64,000 nucleotides of DNA from assembly GCA_964017045.1 (NCBI GenBank), contig OZ024804.1, positions 22,510,537 through 22,574,536 of the forward strand, written 5' to 3'. How positions within the stretch are numbered: position 1 is the first letter of the stretch; each line of letters starts with the position of its first letter. Shown here in pieces: positions 39,101 to 44,676 of the stretch. Under the pieces are notes generated by a model. That model was not told the origin of the DNA. It worked only from the letters and a program-made list of their open reading frames with translations, and ran no database searches. The DNA is from Omphiscola glabra (taxonomy: Eukaryota > Mollusca > Gastropoda > Lymnaeidae). The position numbers and the translations under genes are program-made.

Positions 39101-42100
39101 TTTTATACAGCGCATATTTCCCATCAATCTGTAGTTTAACGTCACTGATCCTGAAGTCCAATTGAAGGATTTGTAGCTTGGGACAAAGTCAAGGAAGCAG
39201 CAAACCCGGTTTTTGGAATGTTGCCGAGTTCTCAGAAGAGGTTCACCTTTGTGTCTAAGTCTTCTCCATAAAAATTTCGAATCAGGGGCTCAAGTAGATT
39301 AGTTGCAAACGGGGGTGGGCAAACTCCGACCTCAGCTCCCACATCTTTATAAATTAAATATAAACTTTAAATTGAAAACATATGCTTGTAGCAGGGCTCG
39401 GGGCTTCTACGGTTTGAGTAACTAAAACGACACGCCTCCATAGCAGTACAACAGCCCGCCTTCATACCAGTCAAAAGCCCACCACCATCACCCCAGTACA
39501 ATAACAGCCCACCATTACACCAGTACAACAGCCCACCATCACACCAGTACCAGCCCATCATAATCCCAGTACAACACCACGCCGTTACACCAGTACCAGC
39601 CCACCATCACCCCAGGACAACAGGCCATCATCACCCCACCAGCACAACAGGCCACCATCACCCCAGTAGAACAGGCCACATCACCCCTGTATAACAGGCC
39701 ACCATCACGCCAGCACAACAGCCCACCATCACCCCAGTACAACAGGCCACCATCACCCCAGTAGAACAGGCCACATCACCCCTGTATAACAGGCCATCAT
39801 CACGCCAGCACAACAGGCCACCATCACCCCAGATCAAAAGCCCACCATCACCCCAGGTCAAAAGCCCTCAATCACCCCAGGTCAAAAGCCCACCATCACC
39901 CCAGGTCAAAAGCCCACCATCATCCCAATATACCAGCATTCGTCGTCTGCCTTTTGATCAAAACTTAAAAGAAGGTAACGCGCGATTAAATAAAAGTAAA
40001 CGAAAGAAAATAGTGGAGGGAAAAAAATGTCAAAATTGTGTTTGTGCGCCATGTTTATTCATGGAAAAAAAAATGTCAGATGTTATTTTCTTTACATCAA
40101 ACTTTCCTTGGAATATTGCCAGGCAATCAACAGGCTTCCACAATTCCCTGAAAGCTCTAGGGAAAGGAATCAAAGTTAGATTTTAAATAATCTCGTTGCC
40201 AACTTTCCTCTAAACATATTCGGGATTTTTAACAGCAGCACCCGTAACACAATTTTTAAAAAAAATACTTTAAAAAAAAAAAATACGCCGTTACGAACCG
40301 TTACGTGGTTTTTGTAAATTTAATCAGCTTCGAGATTTGGCTCGTTAAATGAACAACGCGTAACAGATGTCTGAGAAACCAGGACACAAAGAACAGCGAT
40401 GCCAAAGCTGGTGATACTAACAATATTTAATTTAATTATACTATTGAATGTATATAAAGAATACATAATCAAATAGACAGAAATAAAAACTATATCACAG
40501 CAAGTGAAAAAAGTGCAATCCTCGAATGATACAAATATTAAGTTATATTCACACATGAAGAGTACAACCTTATAAGTATATATTATATATTGCTTCTCGT
40601 AAATGTCTCGAAATAATAGCAAAAATATCTATCGGCTGGGAAAGCTGCCGGCCAATTTACAGAGAGGGGGTTAGAGCCCCCCCACGGACAGAAATTCTGA
40701 AAATTCGATAGCATTCCGTAGAATAAATAGAACGTAAACAACATTTTCCCAATCAAGGGAGGGGTGGGGTCGATACAGCGCTACCCTATTAAACGGTGAA
40801 GTCAATATCGAAACAAAAAAGGGGGAGAGACTGGTTTACACAACGCTAAGTAGAAGAAATAAAAACGGGAACGGGGACCGTGAGGGGGGGGGAGCGTCAC
40901 AGGCTATTTCACAGCCTTTTGCAAAAATGCCCTAAACAATAAATTTTAAAAAAAAACTTCAGATATTATAAATAAGACTGTAACAACTCTGGCGTTTTGA
41001 GCTTTTAGGTACATTTTTGGATAAGCTTGTTTTATTGTGTACTTTTTAGTCTTGGAAGGTGTAAAATACAAATATAAATTCCTGAGATCTTGGCACAGGG
41101 AACTCAAGGGTCATTAAGGGTTGTAAGGTCATCGGTGGTGGGTAAGTGCGCTAAGTTTCAGCTCAATCGGAGATCAGGAAGTGGGTCAAAATTGAGAAGC
41201 AAGATTCGATCACACACGAACAAACGGACACAACGTCTTAAGATAAAGCGAATAAAAATTGTCCTTGTCCGGACTAGTACACAGTTTGTGACCAAATTTG
41301 GAGATTTATACAATACGATGGCATTAATTAATGCTTAGAACGATACAATTCGATGGCATTAAATGTTTGGTTAGAACTATACGATGGCATTAGATACTTT
41401 GAATCATGCAGTTGAGAAAACGAATCCATCTCTTCCTCCTCCACCACCACAACCAACCCCCGCACCTCAGCTACTAAAAAAAACCAACTTAATTAAACAC
41501 ATTATCCTTAAAAATACAACCTTTCAAAGGACGAATTAATCAGACGTGTTATTGATACAATTGAGACGGTACGAATTGGAAAGCGTAATCTTAAGTAGTT
41601 TCGATGCAACATAAAAGGTTTGGTTTTAAAGCTGAACTCCATTTCTATAGTGCTCAAGGTTTTAAAGCTAAACTCCATTTCTATAGTGCTCAAGGTTTTA
41701 AAGTTAAACTCCATTTCTATAGTGCTCAAGGTTTTAAAGCTAAACTCCATTTCTATAGTGTTCAAGGTTTTAAAGCTGAACTCCATTTCTATAGTGCTCA
41801 AGGTTTTAAAGTTAAACTCCATTTCTCTAGTGCTCAAGGTTTTAAAGCTAAACTCCATTTCTCTACTGCTCAAGGCTTTAAAGCTGAACTCCATTTCTCT
41901 ACTGCTCAAGGTTTTTAAAGCTGAACTCCATTTCTCTACTGCTCAAGGTTTTAAAGCTGAACTCAGTTTCTCTACTGCTCAAGGCTTTGAACTCCATTTC
42001 TCTACTGCTCAAGGTTTTAAAGCTGAACTCCATTGCATTTCTCTACTGCTCAAGGTTTTAAAGCTAAACTCCATTTCTATAGTGTTCAAGGTTTTAAAGC

Positions 42101-44676
42101 TGAACTCCATTTCTATAGTGCTCAAGGTTTTAAAGTTAAACTCCATTTCTCTACTGCCTAAGGTTTTAAAGCTAAACTCCATTTCTCTACTGCTCAAGGT
42201 TTTAAAGCTGAACTCCATTTCTCTACTGCCTAAGGTTTTAAAGCTAAACTCCATTTCTCTACTGCTCAAAGTTTTAAAGCTGAACTCCATTTCTCTACTG
42301 CTCAAAGTTTTAAAGCTAAACTCCATTTCTCTACTGCTCAAAGTTTTAAAGCTGAACTCCATTTCTCTACTGCTCAAAGTTTTAAAGCTGAACTCCATTT
42401 CTCTACTGCTCAAAGCTTTAAAGCTGAACTCCATTTCTCTACTGCTCAAAGTTTTAAAGCTGAACTCCATGTCTCTAGTGCTCAAAGTGCTTGCCACTTG
42501 GAAAGAAACCAAACAAATAATGACGTCAATGGGATAAATCTGGACTTTGGGGAAAAAAAAAGATTTTCTCCACGTCACTTGATGCACGTTATCGGAATAA
42601 GGTATTTGGGAGCCAAGAACAGGTAGTGGCTGGTGGTGGCCAGAGGCGTAGCTAGAGTGTTTGGCGCACGGGGACAAGATTCGCGCCCGGGGACAAGATT
42701 CATTTTAAAGCGCCCTCTTTTCCTTTTTTCAACTCTCAAACCCATTATTTTCATCAATAAAATAATACCAAAGCACATTTTGGCGCCCCTAACTAGCTGG
42801 CGCCCGGATACATCTGTACCCCCCTGCCCCCCTACGCTACGCCTCTGGTGGTGGTTGGTGTTAAATCAAAGCACGGGCACTTTAAGAAACGAAACAACTA
42901 CATTTTATACACATTCTAGCTAATCCGCTTTAATGGTGGATCGAAGATCTCGGGAACTATCCCAAATCGCATTAAAAAAAAAAAAAAAAAAAGCAAAGCG
43001 TATTAATTTTGAAGAAAACCAGAGACAACAAGAGATTAAGACTGAAATAGTTCTTAGCGCGGTTTCACCACATTTTGTCTTTTAACGAGTTATAACAATC
43101 TAAAATATTTTTTTAACTAAGAAATATACGGAAACATGTCAAAAAGTTTTGATAGCTGTTCCACCATATATCATTGATTGTAAATGTCACGTGACGCCAT
43201 TTACTGCCCTATACCAGTGGTCGGAAAATCGTGGTTCGCGAGCCGCAGGTCGCCTCCGCAAATCGGATTTCACTACGAATTGCATTGTTCTTTAAAAAGA
43301 AGTTAAGCTCTCAGAATTTTTTTAATCGTCCCGCTGCTGATTTTTGGCTCTTTTGACTAATGAGTTTGCCGACCACTGCCCTGTACCCGTGCATGTAAAT
43401 GTCACGTGATGCCACCCACTGCCCTATACCCCGGCTTGTAAAGAGAGTCGTACTTTCAAATGTCACGTGACGCCATCTACCGAGACGACGATCCACAAGT
43501 GCGAATAAAACAAGATTATTTTTTTTTTATGTACCCAAACAGACGAACAGTGTTAACACCCAGTGTGAGACCCGCGGCAAAGGGAGAGAAGACATAAACG
43601 TCCACTTACATGTGGGGGGGCAGCTCGTAGATGTTCCGGCTCCTGTACTCCTCTATGACGGCGTGTGTGTACAGCGGCAGCTTCTCGTAGGGGTTGACAG
43701 AGACAACAACGTTGCCGATGTACGTCTGTGGGAGCAACGTGTGCAGACATGAAAGAAATAAGTGTCGCGACAAAACTAGGCAATGAATCAAACAAAGTAT
43801 GGGGAAAATGTGCAACAAAACAACGATCGCGTCGGTGAGAAGCCTTCATCAACAAACAAGCAAACAAACATTTTTTTAACATTAGCAATAGCCTGTCAAA
43901 AAAATGATTGATTTGATTGATTGATTGATTGATTGATTTGAGTACTTATATAGCGCTCATTTCCATGCTATGATAACATGCTCACGGCACTCCGATGTCC
44001 TAAAATGTTCGAGAGGTCTCACTGCTGCCTGTTAGGGCACGTGAACTCTCATCATAGAGAGACAGATGACTGCGCATTAATGAGCCCAATGGTAACATCG
44101 CCAGTCTTTTGACGCACTATCCTTGTGGGGGCTGAGTGTCGAGATCCCATCTTCCTTCTTCCCCGCGCGTTCATGGCGAAGTCATAATATGTTTGTATTA
44201 GTGTGTTAGGAATAAATTTATCAGTGTGCTAAAGGGTTGTTCAAGAACTTTGTAAGGGAAACGCAAATACATATTCTGAAAAGACAACGCCGTTGGCCGG
44301 GTGGCCTCTCTTGCTAAACGAGTTAGTTCCAGACATGCATAGATAACCATTTGAGCTCTGATGATATAGTGACTTAACTTTCAAAAGTATATATCGGCTT
44401 CAGTTCTGTTTGTCTTGGGCCTTAATTAAGTCCGTCTAAAGCACGCACGGCTTTATGTTTAAATGACTCACATAGACGCAAGGGGCTTTATGTTTAAATG
44501 ACTCACATAGACGCAAGGGGCTTTATGTTTAAATGACTCACATAGATTTGCTGATGCTCAAATCTCTTCACCAGATTGTCAATGAACGCCTCCTCCGTCA
44601 TCGGATCAAGGAGTACAGCGTCACTGACCCCGACATTGTTCTCGAAGATCTGTAGCGTGCCCACGTGAAGGGCCAT
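7008..44676 (-). CDS. MYO1B: class I unconventional myosin, MYO1B/MYO1A type (complete coding region, 33 exons)
   Basis: This is a single-headed, actin-based motor that links membranes to actin through its tail. Thirty-three exons join with matching phases from ATG (44674-44676) to TGA (7008-7010), giving 1158 residues against 1136 in human MYO1B. Landmarks: P-loop GESGAGKT at 108-115; switch I NDNSSRF at 160-166; switch II DIYGFE at 390-395; the acidic TEDS-site residue at Asp335, so the motor should not need head phosphorylation; six IQ motifs for calmodulin between about 700 and 855; a basic TH1 lipid-binding tail from about 879. There is no SH3 domain, which fits a short-tailed class I myosin. 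The ATG lies one base after an AG acceptor, so the 5' UTR begins in an exon further right. Oddities are an acidic exon in TH1 and two tandemly duplicated splice donors. Subfamily choice (MYO1A/B rather than C/H or D/G) rests on IQ number and tail similarity. Individual exons are listed below. Confidence 0.96.
7544..7677 (-). CDS. MYO1B: myosin I exon 32, TH1 (residues 1074-1118)
   Basis: Encodes [20 protein letters not shown] and EAVTKTL, matching the SKGDFLFSSDHLIE region of MYO1B. 134 nt, donor CCCCA|GTAAGT, phase 2. Confidence 0.95.
9529..9585 (-). CDS. MYO1B: myosin I exon 31, acidic 19-residue insert in TH1 (probable cassette)
   Basis: A 57-nt, phase-0 exon with acceptor TAACAG and donor CGA|GTGAGT. 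It encodes [19 protein letters not shown], with 12 of 19 residues Asp or Glu. Vertebrate MYO1B has no such insert at this point (between the HLKE-like strand and KGDFLF). Removing it leaves 1139 residues, closer to human MYO1B. Good splice sites and intact phase support a real exon; constitutive versus alternative use cannot be told from sequence. Confidence 0.75.
10413..10427 (-). CDS. candidate 15-nt cassette microexon (SNTEP) in the TH1 region
   Basis: Within the intron between exons 30 and 31, TTTTTTTTACAG is followed by 15 bases and then GTAATA. The insert is five codons, in frame and symmetric with both neighbours. The acceptor is strong. With no homologue to compare, chance remains possible. 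Confidence 0.3.
11508..11660 (-). CDS. MYO1B: myosin I exon 30, TH1 beta strands (residues 1004-1054)
   Basis: Encodes [17 protein letters not shown] and [16 protein letters not shown], the beta strands of the TH1 fold. 153 nt, phase 0. Its donor leads to the acidic exon or, if that is skipped, directly to exon 32 in the same frame. Confidence 0.93.
12179..12314 (-). CDS. MYO1B: myosin I exon 29, TH1 with PH-like basic motif (residues 958-1003)
   Basis: Encodes [13 protein letters not shown] and ends [12 protein letters not shown]. The NK-NR-GK stretch lies where class I myosins carry the PH-like phosphoinositide-binding motif. 136 nt. Confidence 0.94.
12727..12833 (-). CDS. MYO1B: myosin I exon 28, TH1 (residues 923-958)
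   Basis: Encodes [20 protein letters not shown] and the [13 protein letters not shown] segment of the TH1 domain. 107 nt, donor AG|GTGAGT, phase 2. Confidence 0.94.
12952..13300 (-). mobile_element. dispersed repeat, copy B (inverted relative to 4700-5046)
   Basis: The reverse complement matches copy A along about 340 bp. It lies in the myosin intron between exons 27 and 28. A short TAA microsatellite begins just beyond its end at about 13303. Confidence 0.8.
13603..13734 (-). CDS. MYO1B: myosin I exon 27, TH1 start (residues 879-922)
   Basis: Encodes [25 protein letters not shown] and LRKIFHRWR, matching the start of the MYO1B TH1 tail. 132 nt, donor AGG|GTGGGT. Confidence 0.95.
14033..14160. 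repeat. 26-bp minisatellite, about 5 copies
   Basis: Unit GACAGATGTCTATACAGT plus TTTACTGT, repeated with the last copy diverged. Intronic. Confidence 0.9.
14433..14594 (-). CDS. MYO1B: myosin I exon 26, end of IQ5 and IQ6 (residues 825-878)
   Basis: Begins [13 protein letters not shown] and contains IQ6 ([18 protein letters not shown]), then a basic linker to TH1. 162 nt, acceptor GTGTTTCAG, donor CTG|GTAAGG. Confidence 0.95.
14764..14920. repeat. foldback repeat with three arms
   Basis: TATTATTCTAAACACATACA at about 14772 is present inverted at 14820-14840 and again in direct orientation at about 14886. The first two arms can form a hairpin with a loop of about 26 bases. Poly-A tracts separate the arms. 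Confidence 0.85.
16949..17004. repeat. about 36-bp direct duplication near exon 25
   Basis: GGTATTCAACAGAGA followed by CACATCC and GTTCATTGTT-like sequence occurs twice, about 135 bases downstream of the exon 25 donor in the intron. Confidence 0.7.
17140..17226 (-). CDS. MYO1B: myosin I exon 25, IQ4/IQ5 cassette (residues 796-824)
   Basis: An 87-nt, phase-0 exon encoding [16 protein letters not shown] and ending [10 protein letters not shown]. The donor AAG|GTCTGC is weak, which would suit optional inclusion. It is the twin of exon 24. Confidence 0.93.
18167..18196 (-). CDS. candidate 30-nt cassette exon between IQ exons
   Basis: Between exons 24 and 25, CTCTTACATTCAAG precedes ten open codons and a strong CCT|GTGAGT donor. 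Both phases are 0. The product ([10 protein letters not shown]) would break an IQ motif, which argues against it. Confidence 0.15.
18488..19173. mobile_element. Tc1/mariner-type MITE (TA target site)
   Basis: Inverted ends CAGCTGTACCTTGAGATACGA and, on the right, the complement of CAGTGGTACCTCGACATACGA, each flanked by TA. The 686-bp interior has no transposase reading frame. The TA duplication fits Tc1/mariner; family name not assigned. Confidence 0.75.
20101..20187 (-). CDS. MYO1B: myosin I exon 24, IQ3/IQ4 cassette (residues 767-795)
   Basis: An 87-nt, phase-0 exon encoding [16 protein letters not shown] and ending [10 protein letters not shown]. It has the same length and layout as exon 25. 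In vertebrate MYO1B the 29-residue IQ exons are alternatively spliced, so this one may be too. Confidence 0.94.
21762..21830 (-). CDS. MYO1B: myosin I exon 23, end of IQ2 and start of IQ3 (residues 744-766)
   Basis: Begins AKKRY, closing IQ2, and ends [13 protein letters not shown], opening IQ3. 69 nt, phase 0. The donor lies next to a long A/T tract. Confidence 0.95.
22003..22152 (-). CDS. MYO1B: myosin I exon 22, IQ1 and start of IQ2 (residues 694-743)
   Basis: Encodes [12 protein letters not shown], a first calmodulin-binding IQ ([18 protein letters not shown]) and the front of IQ2 ([12 protein letters not shown]). 150 nt, phase 0. Confidence 0.95.
22504..22720 (-). CDS. MYO1B: myosin I exon 21, converter (residues 621-693)
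   Basis: Encodes [16 protein letters not shown], the [12 protein letters not shown] segment and [12 protein letters not shown], i.e. the converter leading to the lever arm. 217 nt; acceptor TTTCTTAAG, donor TTG|GTAATT. Confidence 0.96.
22896..22963 (-). CDS. MYO1B: myosin I exon 20 (residues 599-621)
   Basis: Encodes [20 protein letters not shown] and YLG, the SH1-helix side of the motor. Donor GG|GTACGT, phase 2. Confidence 0.96.
23093..23158 (-). CDS. MYO1B: myosin I exon 19 (residues 577-598)
   Basis: Encodes [17 protein letters not shown], the conserved helix-loop before the converter. 66 nt, phase 0. Confidence 0.96.
23445..23500 (-). CDS. MYO1B: myosin I exon 18 (residues 558-576)
   Basis: Encodes [18 protein letters not shown], the actin-binding loop 2 region ending in the family motif TAGSQFK. 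56 nt, donor AAG|GTATTT. Confidence 0.95.
23892..24006 (-). CDS. MYO1B: myosin I exon 17 (residues 520-558)
   Basis: Encodes [19 protein letters not shown] and ends ELFPEG. It joins HYAGN from exon 16 in phase 0. Acceptor TCTTTCAG, donor GAAG|GTAAAC. Confidence 0.96.
24069..24120. repeat. TA and TAA microsatellites
   Basis: A (TA)n run passes through CACATATA into (TAA)n. It directly precedes the splice-donor repeat. Confidence 0.95.
24131..24416 (-). repeat. 26-bp tandem repeat, 11 copies, carrying the exon 16 splice donor
   Basis: On the minus strand the unit reads TTACGGCATTATGCTGGCAA then T|GTAAG: the last 21 bases of exon 16 plus its donor. The copy at about 24391-24416 is the real exon end. 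Ten further copies fill the start of the intron; nearly all keep AAT|GTAAGT. Confidence 0.93.
24396..24590 (-). CDS. MYO1B: myosin I exon 16 (residues 455-519)
   Basis: Encodes [20 protein letters not shown] and ends HYAGN. The acceptor is CATTGCAG. The donor GGCAAT|GTAAGT is the first of eleven tandem copies of a 26-bp unit that spans this exon-intron border. Reading past the first donor meets a stop within the first repeat. Confidence 0.95.
24836..24898 (-). CDS. MYO1B: myosin I exon 15 (residues 434-454)
   Basis: Encodes [20 protein letters not shown]. 63 nt, phase 0, acceptor TATTCCAG, donor GTAAGT. Confidence 0.96.
25177..25281 (-). CDS. MYO1B: myosin I exon 14, relay helix (residues 399-433)
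   Basis: Encodes [18 protein letters not shown] and [10 protein letters not shown], the relay helix of the motor. 105 nt, phase 0. The donor is GAG|GTGATA. Confidence 0.97.
25565..25802. repeat. 23-bp minisatellite, about 10 copies, intron between exons 13 and 14
   Basis: Unit ATGAATGTGATGATGTTGAA plus TTC. It is the same family as 29163-29401. A CR1-like retrotransposon tail interrupts its right flank. Confidence 0.93.
25803..26060 (+). mobile_element. CR1/L2-like non-LTR retrotransposon 3' fragment
   Basis: An open stretch encodes [20 protein letters not shown] and [13 protein letters not shown], the typical C-terminal end of Jockey/CR1-group ORF2. A short 3' UTR (AGCATGGATACCAGCGCTAT) and an (ATCA)n tail follow. 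AAATCC just inside both borders may be a target duplication. It lies antisense in a myosin intron and is strongly 5'-truncated. Confidence 0.8.
26181..26252 (-). CDS. MYO1B: myosin I exon 13, switch II (residues 375-398)
   Basis: Encodes [15 protein letters not shown] with the switch II motif DIYGFE at 390-395. 72 nt, phase 0 on both sides. Confidence 0.97.
26281..26456. repeat. 45-bp minisatellite, 4 copies
   Basis: GTTGCATAGAAACTTCTATG recurs every 45 bases (26290, 26335 and onward). It lies in the intron just upstream of exon 13. Confidence 0.9.
26670..26925. mobile_element. foldback element with about 70-bp arms
   Basis: 26707-26775 and 26799-26870 are inverted copies (for example ACACGTTAAAATTTTGCATC against GATGAAAATTTTAACGTGTG) around a 23-base loop. 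Further GAAATTT/AAATTTC blocks lie outside the arms. There is no coding capacity; probably a MITE. Confidence 0.8.
27005..27091 (-). CDS. MYO1B: myosin I exon 12 (residues 346-374)
   Basis: Encodes [20 protein letters not shown] and a KRINSSIR end. 87 nt, phase 0 on both sides. Acceptor CTTTCTTTAG, donor CGG|GTAAAT. Confidence 0.96.
27595..27713 (-). CDS. MYO1B: myosin I exon 11, TEDS site (residues 306-345)
   Basis: Encodes [17 protein letters not shown] and [14 protein letters not shown]. Asp335 is 16 residues before DALCK, which is the TEDS position; an acidic residue there is typical of MYO1B. The donor sits in a G run (GGGG|GTGAGG). Confidence 0.94.
28215..28362 (-). CDS. MYO1B: myosin I exon 10 (residues 257-306)
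   Basis: Encodes [20 protein letters not shown] and ILKLGNVDF, the conserved upper-50K segment. Acceptor ATCTTACAG, donor GCAG|GTAAAC, phase 1. Confidence 0.95.
28545..28700 (-). repeat. dispersed repeat fragment ([12 protein letters not shown] motif)
   Basis: The minus strand encodes [17 protein letters not shown] similar stretch ([16 protein letters not shown]) is at 41140-41200 on the plus strand, so this is a dispersed element. Its parent is not recognised. Confidence 0.5.
28832..28895. repeat. 21-bp tandem repeat, 3 copies
   Basis: ATCAGGGGTGTTTTTTATA repeated three times. Confidence 0.9.
29163..29401. repeat. 23-bp minisatellite, about 10 copies, intron between exons 9 and 10
   Basis: Same family as 25565-25802 (unit GTGATGATGTTGAATCCATG plus AAT). 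It is followed by ATACTCCAGTAAAAAATGAC and CCAGGGACTGG, a flank that also appears at 26070-26115. Confidence 0.93.
29482..29588 (-). CDS. MYO1B: myosin I exon 9 (residues 221-256)
   Basis: Encodes [18 protein letters not shown] and [10 protein letters not shown], a variable motor loop similar in position to MYO1B. Acceptor TTTTTTCAG, donor ACG|GTGAGA, phase 0. Confidence 0.92.
29933..30017 (-). CDS. MYO1B: myosin I exon 8 (residues 193-221)
   Basis: Encodes [20 protein letters not shown], continuing YLLEK from the microexon. Acceptor GTCAACAG, donor CTCC|GTGAGT, phase 1. Confidence 0.95.
30196..30209 (-). CDS. MYO1B: myosin I exon 7, 14-nt microexon (residues 188-192)
   Basis: The 14-nt exon completes Tyr and encodes LLEK of the invariant YLLEKSRV motif. 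It is flanked by CTCACCAG and GTATGT. Without it the frame is lost, so it must be constitutive. Confidence 0.93.
30270..30525 (+). mobile_element. CR1/L2-like retrotransposon 3' fragment, degenerate
   Basis: Related to 25803-26060: AAATTGTGGAACAGTTTGTC, then GAGCATGCTGAAATAGCATG and GCTATAGAAGTACTCAAT. Reading frames are broken. Inside a myosin intron. Confidence 0.65.
30821..30884 (-). CDS. MYO1B: myosin I exon 6 (residues 167-188)
   Basis: Encodes [19 protein letters not shown], the beta strands after switch I. Acceptor AATCAACAG, donor ACT|GTGAGT, phase 1. Confidence 0.95.
31101..31147 (-). CDS. MYO1B: myosin I exon 5, switch I (residues 151-166)
   Basis: A 47-nt exon encoding [16 protein letters not shown], which includes switch I. 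Acceptor TTTCCAG, donor TTT|GTAAGT, phase 0. Confidence 0.96.
31305..31500. repeat. degenerate short tandem repeat
   Basis: AAAACTACTGTTAAAAA-like units of about 13-16 bases, strongly diverged towards the right. Confidence 0.75.
31555..31659 (-). CDS. MYO1B: myosin I exon 4 (residues 116-151)
   Basis: Encodes [17 protein letters not shown] and [12 protein letters not shown], the helix after the P-loop and the segment before switch I. The donor is GAAG|GTGTGA, a weaker site than its neighbours. Confidence 0.95.
31876..31894. repeat. poly-C tract, about 19 bases
   Basis: The leftmost of many long G/C homopolymers; none of comparable length occurs left of it in the window. Confidence 0.95.
32422..33003. 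mobile_element. possible hAT-like MITE enclosing a minisatellite
   Basis: The ends are inverted (AGAGGTCAGCAAC; complement of the right end AGGAGTCACCAAC). The flanking 8-mers CTCTAGAA (32414-32421) and GTCCAGAA (33004-33011) agree at 6 of 8 bases. Nearly all of the interior is the 45-bp repeat. Confidence 0.45.
32490..32942. repeat. 45-bp minisatellite, 10 copies
   Basis: Unit GAACAATGCATCTTATAAGT plus TAGACTTGTAGGTTTGTGACGGACT. The minus strand stays open as a 15-residue repeat ([15 protein letters not shown]), a by-product of the unit length. Confidence 0.95.
33217..33311 (-). CDS. MYO1B: myosin I exon 3, P-loop (residues 84-116)
   Basis: Encodes [12 protein letters not shown] and the Walker A/P-loop GESGAGKT that binds ATP phosphates. 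Acceptor TTCCTCAG, donor G|GTAAGT. Phases fit exons 2 and 4. Confidence 0.96.
33480..33800 (+). mobile_element. non-LTR retrotransposon C-terminal remnant
   Basis: Encodes [38 protein letters not shown] with interruptions, resembling the common ORF2 end (F.PRTIRDWN.LP...V....LD.F). A short 3' tail follows. Frames are broken. It lies just upstream of myosin exon 3 in the 10.3-kb intron. Confidence 0.65.
33948..34470. repeat. 59-60-bp minisatellite, about 9 copies
   Basis: Unit CAAACAGCAGATATGAGTTG, TGTTTAACATCAGATATTAA, TGCTGCCCCCAGCCCCCTG. Myosin intron 2. Confidence 0.95.
34471..36225. other. intron 2 sequence with poly-G tracts, no exon seen
   Basis: Contains a G run of about 22 bases at 34969-34990 and a GT-rich stretch with a G run at about 35515-35539. 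Short open frames show no conserved motif. Confidence 0.6.
36236..36310. repeat. about 42-bp direct duplication
   Basis: TGTGGATGTACA(T/A)GATCTTCTGAT occurs twice, just left of the 24-bp minisatellites. Confidence 0.75.
36388..36595. repeat. 24-bp minisatellite, about 9 copies
   Basis: Unit TCTATCCTTACTCCTGAGAC plus CTCA, with variants. It merges into a second 24-bp repeat on the right. Confidence 0.92.
36596..36765. repeat. 24-bp minisatellite, about 7 copies
   Basis: Unit GACAGCATCTTTCCCTACTC plus CTGT. It shares the TCTTTCC/TACTCCTG core with the array on its left and probably evolved from it. Confidence 0.93.
37483..37505. repeat. poly-G tract, about 23 bases
   Basis: Uninterrupted G run preceded by CCC; other sequence nearby shows no gene. 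Confidence 0.95.
38105..38325. repeat. degenerate about 25-bp tandem repeat
   Basis: CCATTGTCAT followed by about 15 variable bases with GATAGT or GACAGTAC recurs about nine times. Confidence 0.75.
38815..38965. repeat. degenerate short repeat (CGATACCA..ATCA)
   Basis: CTCGATACCA, CACGATACCATCG, CTCGATATTTTAC and similar units of about 20-25 bases. Confidence 0.55.
39440..39930. repeat. about 24-bp minisatellite, about 20 copies
   Basis: Unit CACCATCACCCCAGTACAAC plus AGCC, with AGGTCAAAAG variants to the right. CA-rich on the plus strand. Confidence 0.93.
41130..41260 (+). repeat. dispersed repeat fragment, relative of 28545-28700
   Basis: Encodes [16 protein letters not shown] and a short SHTNK segment with no larger frame. 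Confidence 0.45.
41620..42495. repeat. 36-bp minisatellite, about 24 copies
   Basis: Unit GGTTTTAAAGCTGAACTCCA plus TTTCTCTACTGCTCAA. Because 36 is a multiple of 3, both strands hold long frames (12-residue repeats of [12 protein letters not shown] and [12 protein letters not shown]). A few odd-length units shift the frame. No start context or homologue suggests a gene. Confidence 0.96.
42641..42847. mobile_element. hAT-type MITE with 8-bp target duplication
   Basis: Terminal inverted repeats CAGAGGCGTAGC and GCTACGCCTCTG. Flanks GTGGTGGC (42633-42640) and GTGGTGGT (42848-42855) match at 7 of 8. 207 bp, non-coding. Myosin intron 2. Confidence 0.8.
43215..43378. mobile_element. hAT-type MITE with 8-bp target duplication (second family)
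   Basis: Ends CAGTGGTCGGAAAA and the complement of GTTTGCCGACCACTG. Flanks CCCTATAC (43207-43214) and CCCTGTAC (43379-43386) match at 7 of 8. 164 bp, non-coding, about 230 bases downstream of exon 2 in intron 2. Confidence 0.8.
43610..43725 (-). CDS. MYO1B: myosin I exon 2 (residues 46-84)
   Basis: Encodes [18 protein letters not shown] and [14 protein letters not shown], the conserved N-terminal motor strands. Acceptor CCCACAG; donor GTAAGT; leaves phase 2. It is followed by the largest intron, about 10.3 kb. Confidence 0.95.
43915..44175 (-). mobile_element. retrotransposon/SINE 3' tail with (TGAT)n end
   Basis: On the minus strand it ends GAGCGCTATATAAGTACTCA followed by (AATC)n, like the CR1-type tails at 25.8 and 30.4 kb. 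The upstream 200 bases are non-coding. Located in myosin intron 1. Confidence 0.65.
44438..44546 (-). repeat. 35-bp tandem repeat, 3 copies, carrying the exon 1 splice donor
   Basis: On the minus strand each unit contains CTAT|GTGAGTCATTTAAAC. The copy at 44535-44545 is the real exon 1 border; two more donors follow 35 and 70 bases into the intron. Confidence 0.93.

Noticed and set aside
41620..42537. 305-codon plus-strand frame (and the 222-codon antisense frame) as a repeat protein gene
   Set aside because: It is entirely a 36-bp minisatellite; both strands are open because the unit is a multiple of 3 without stops, and the frame is lost where units have odd length.
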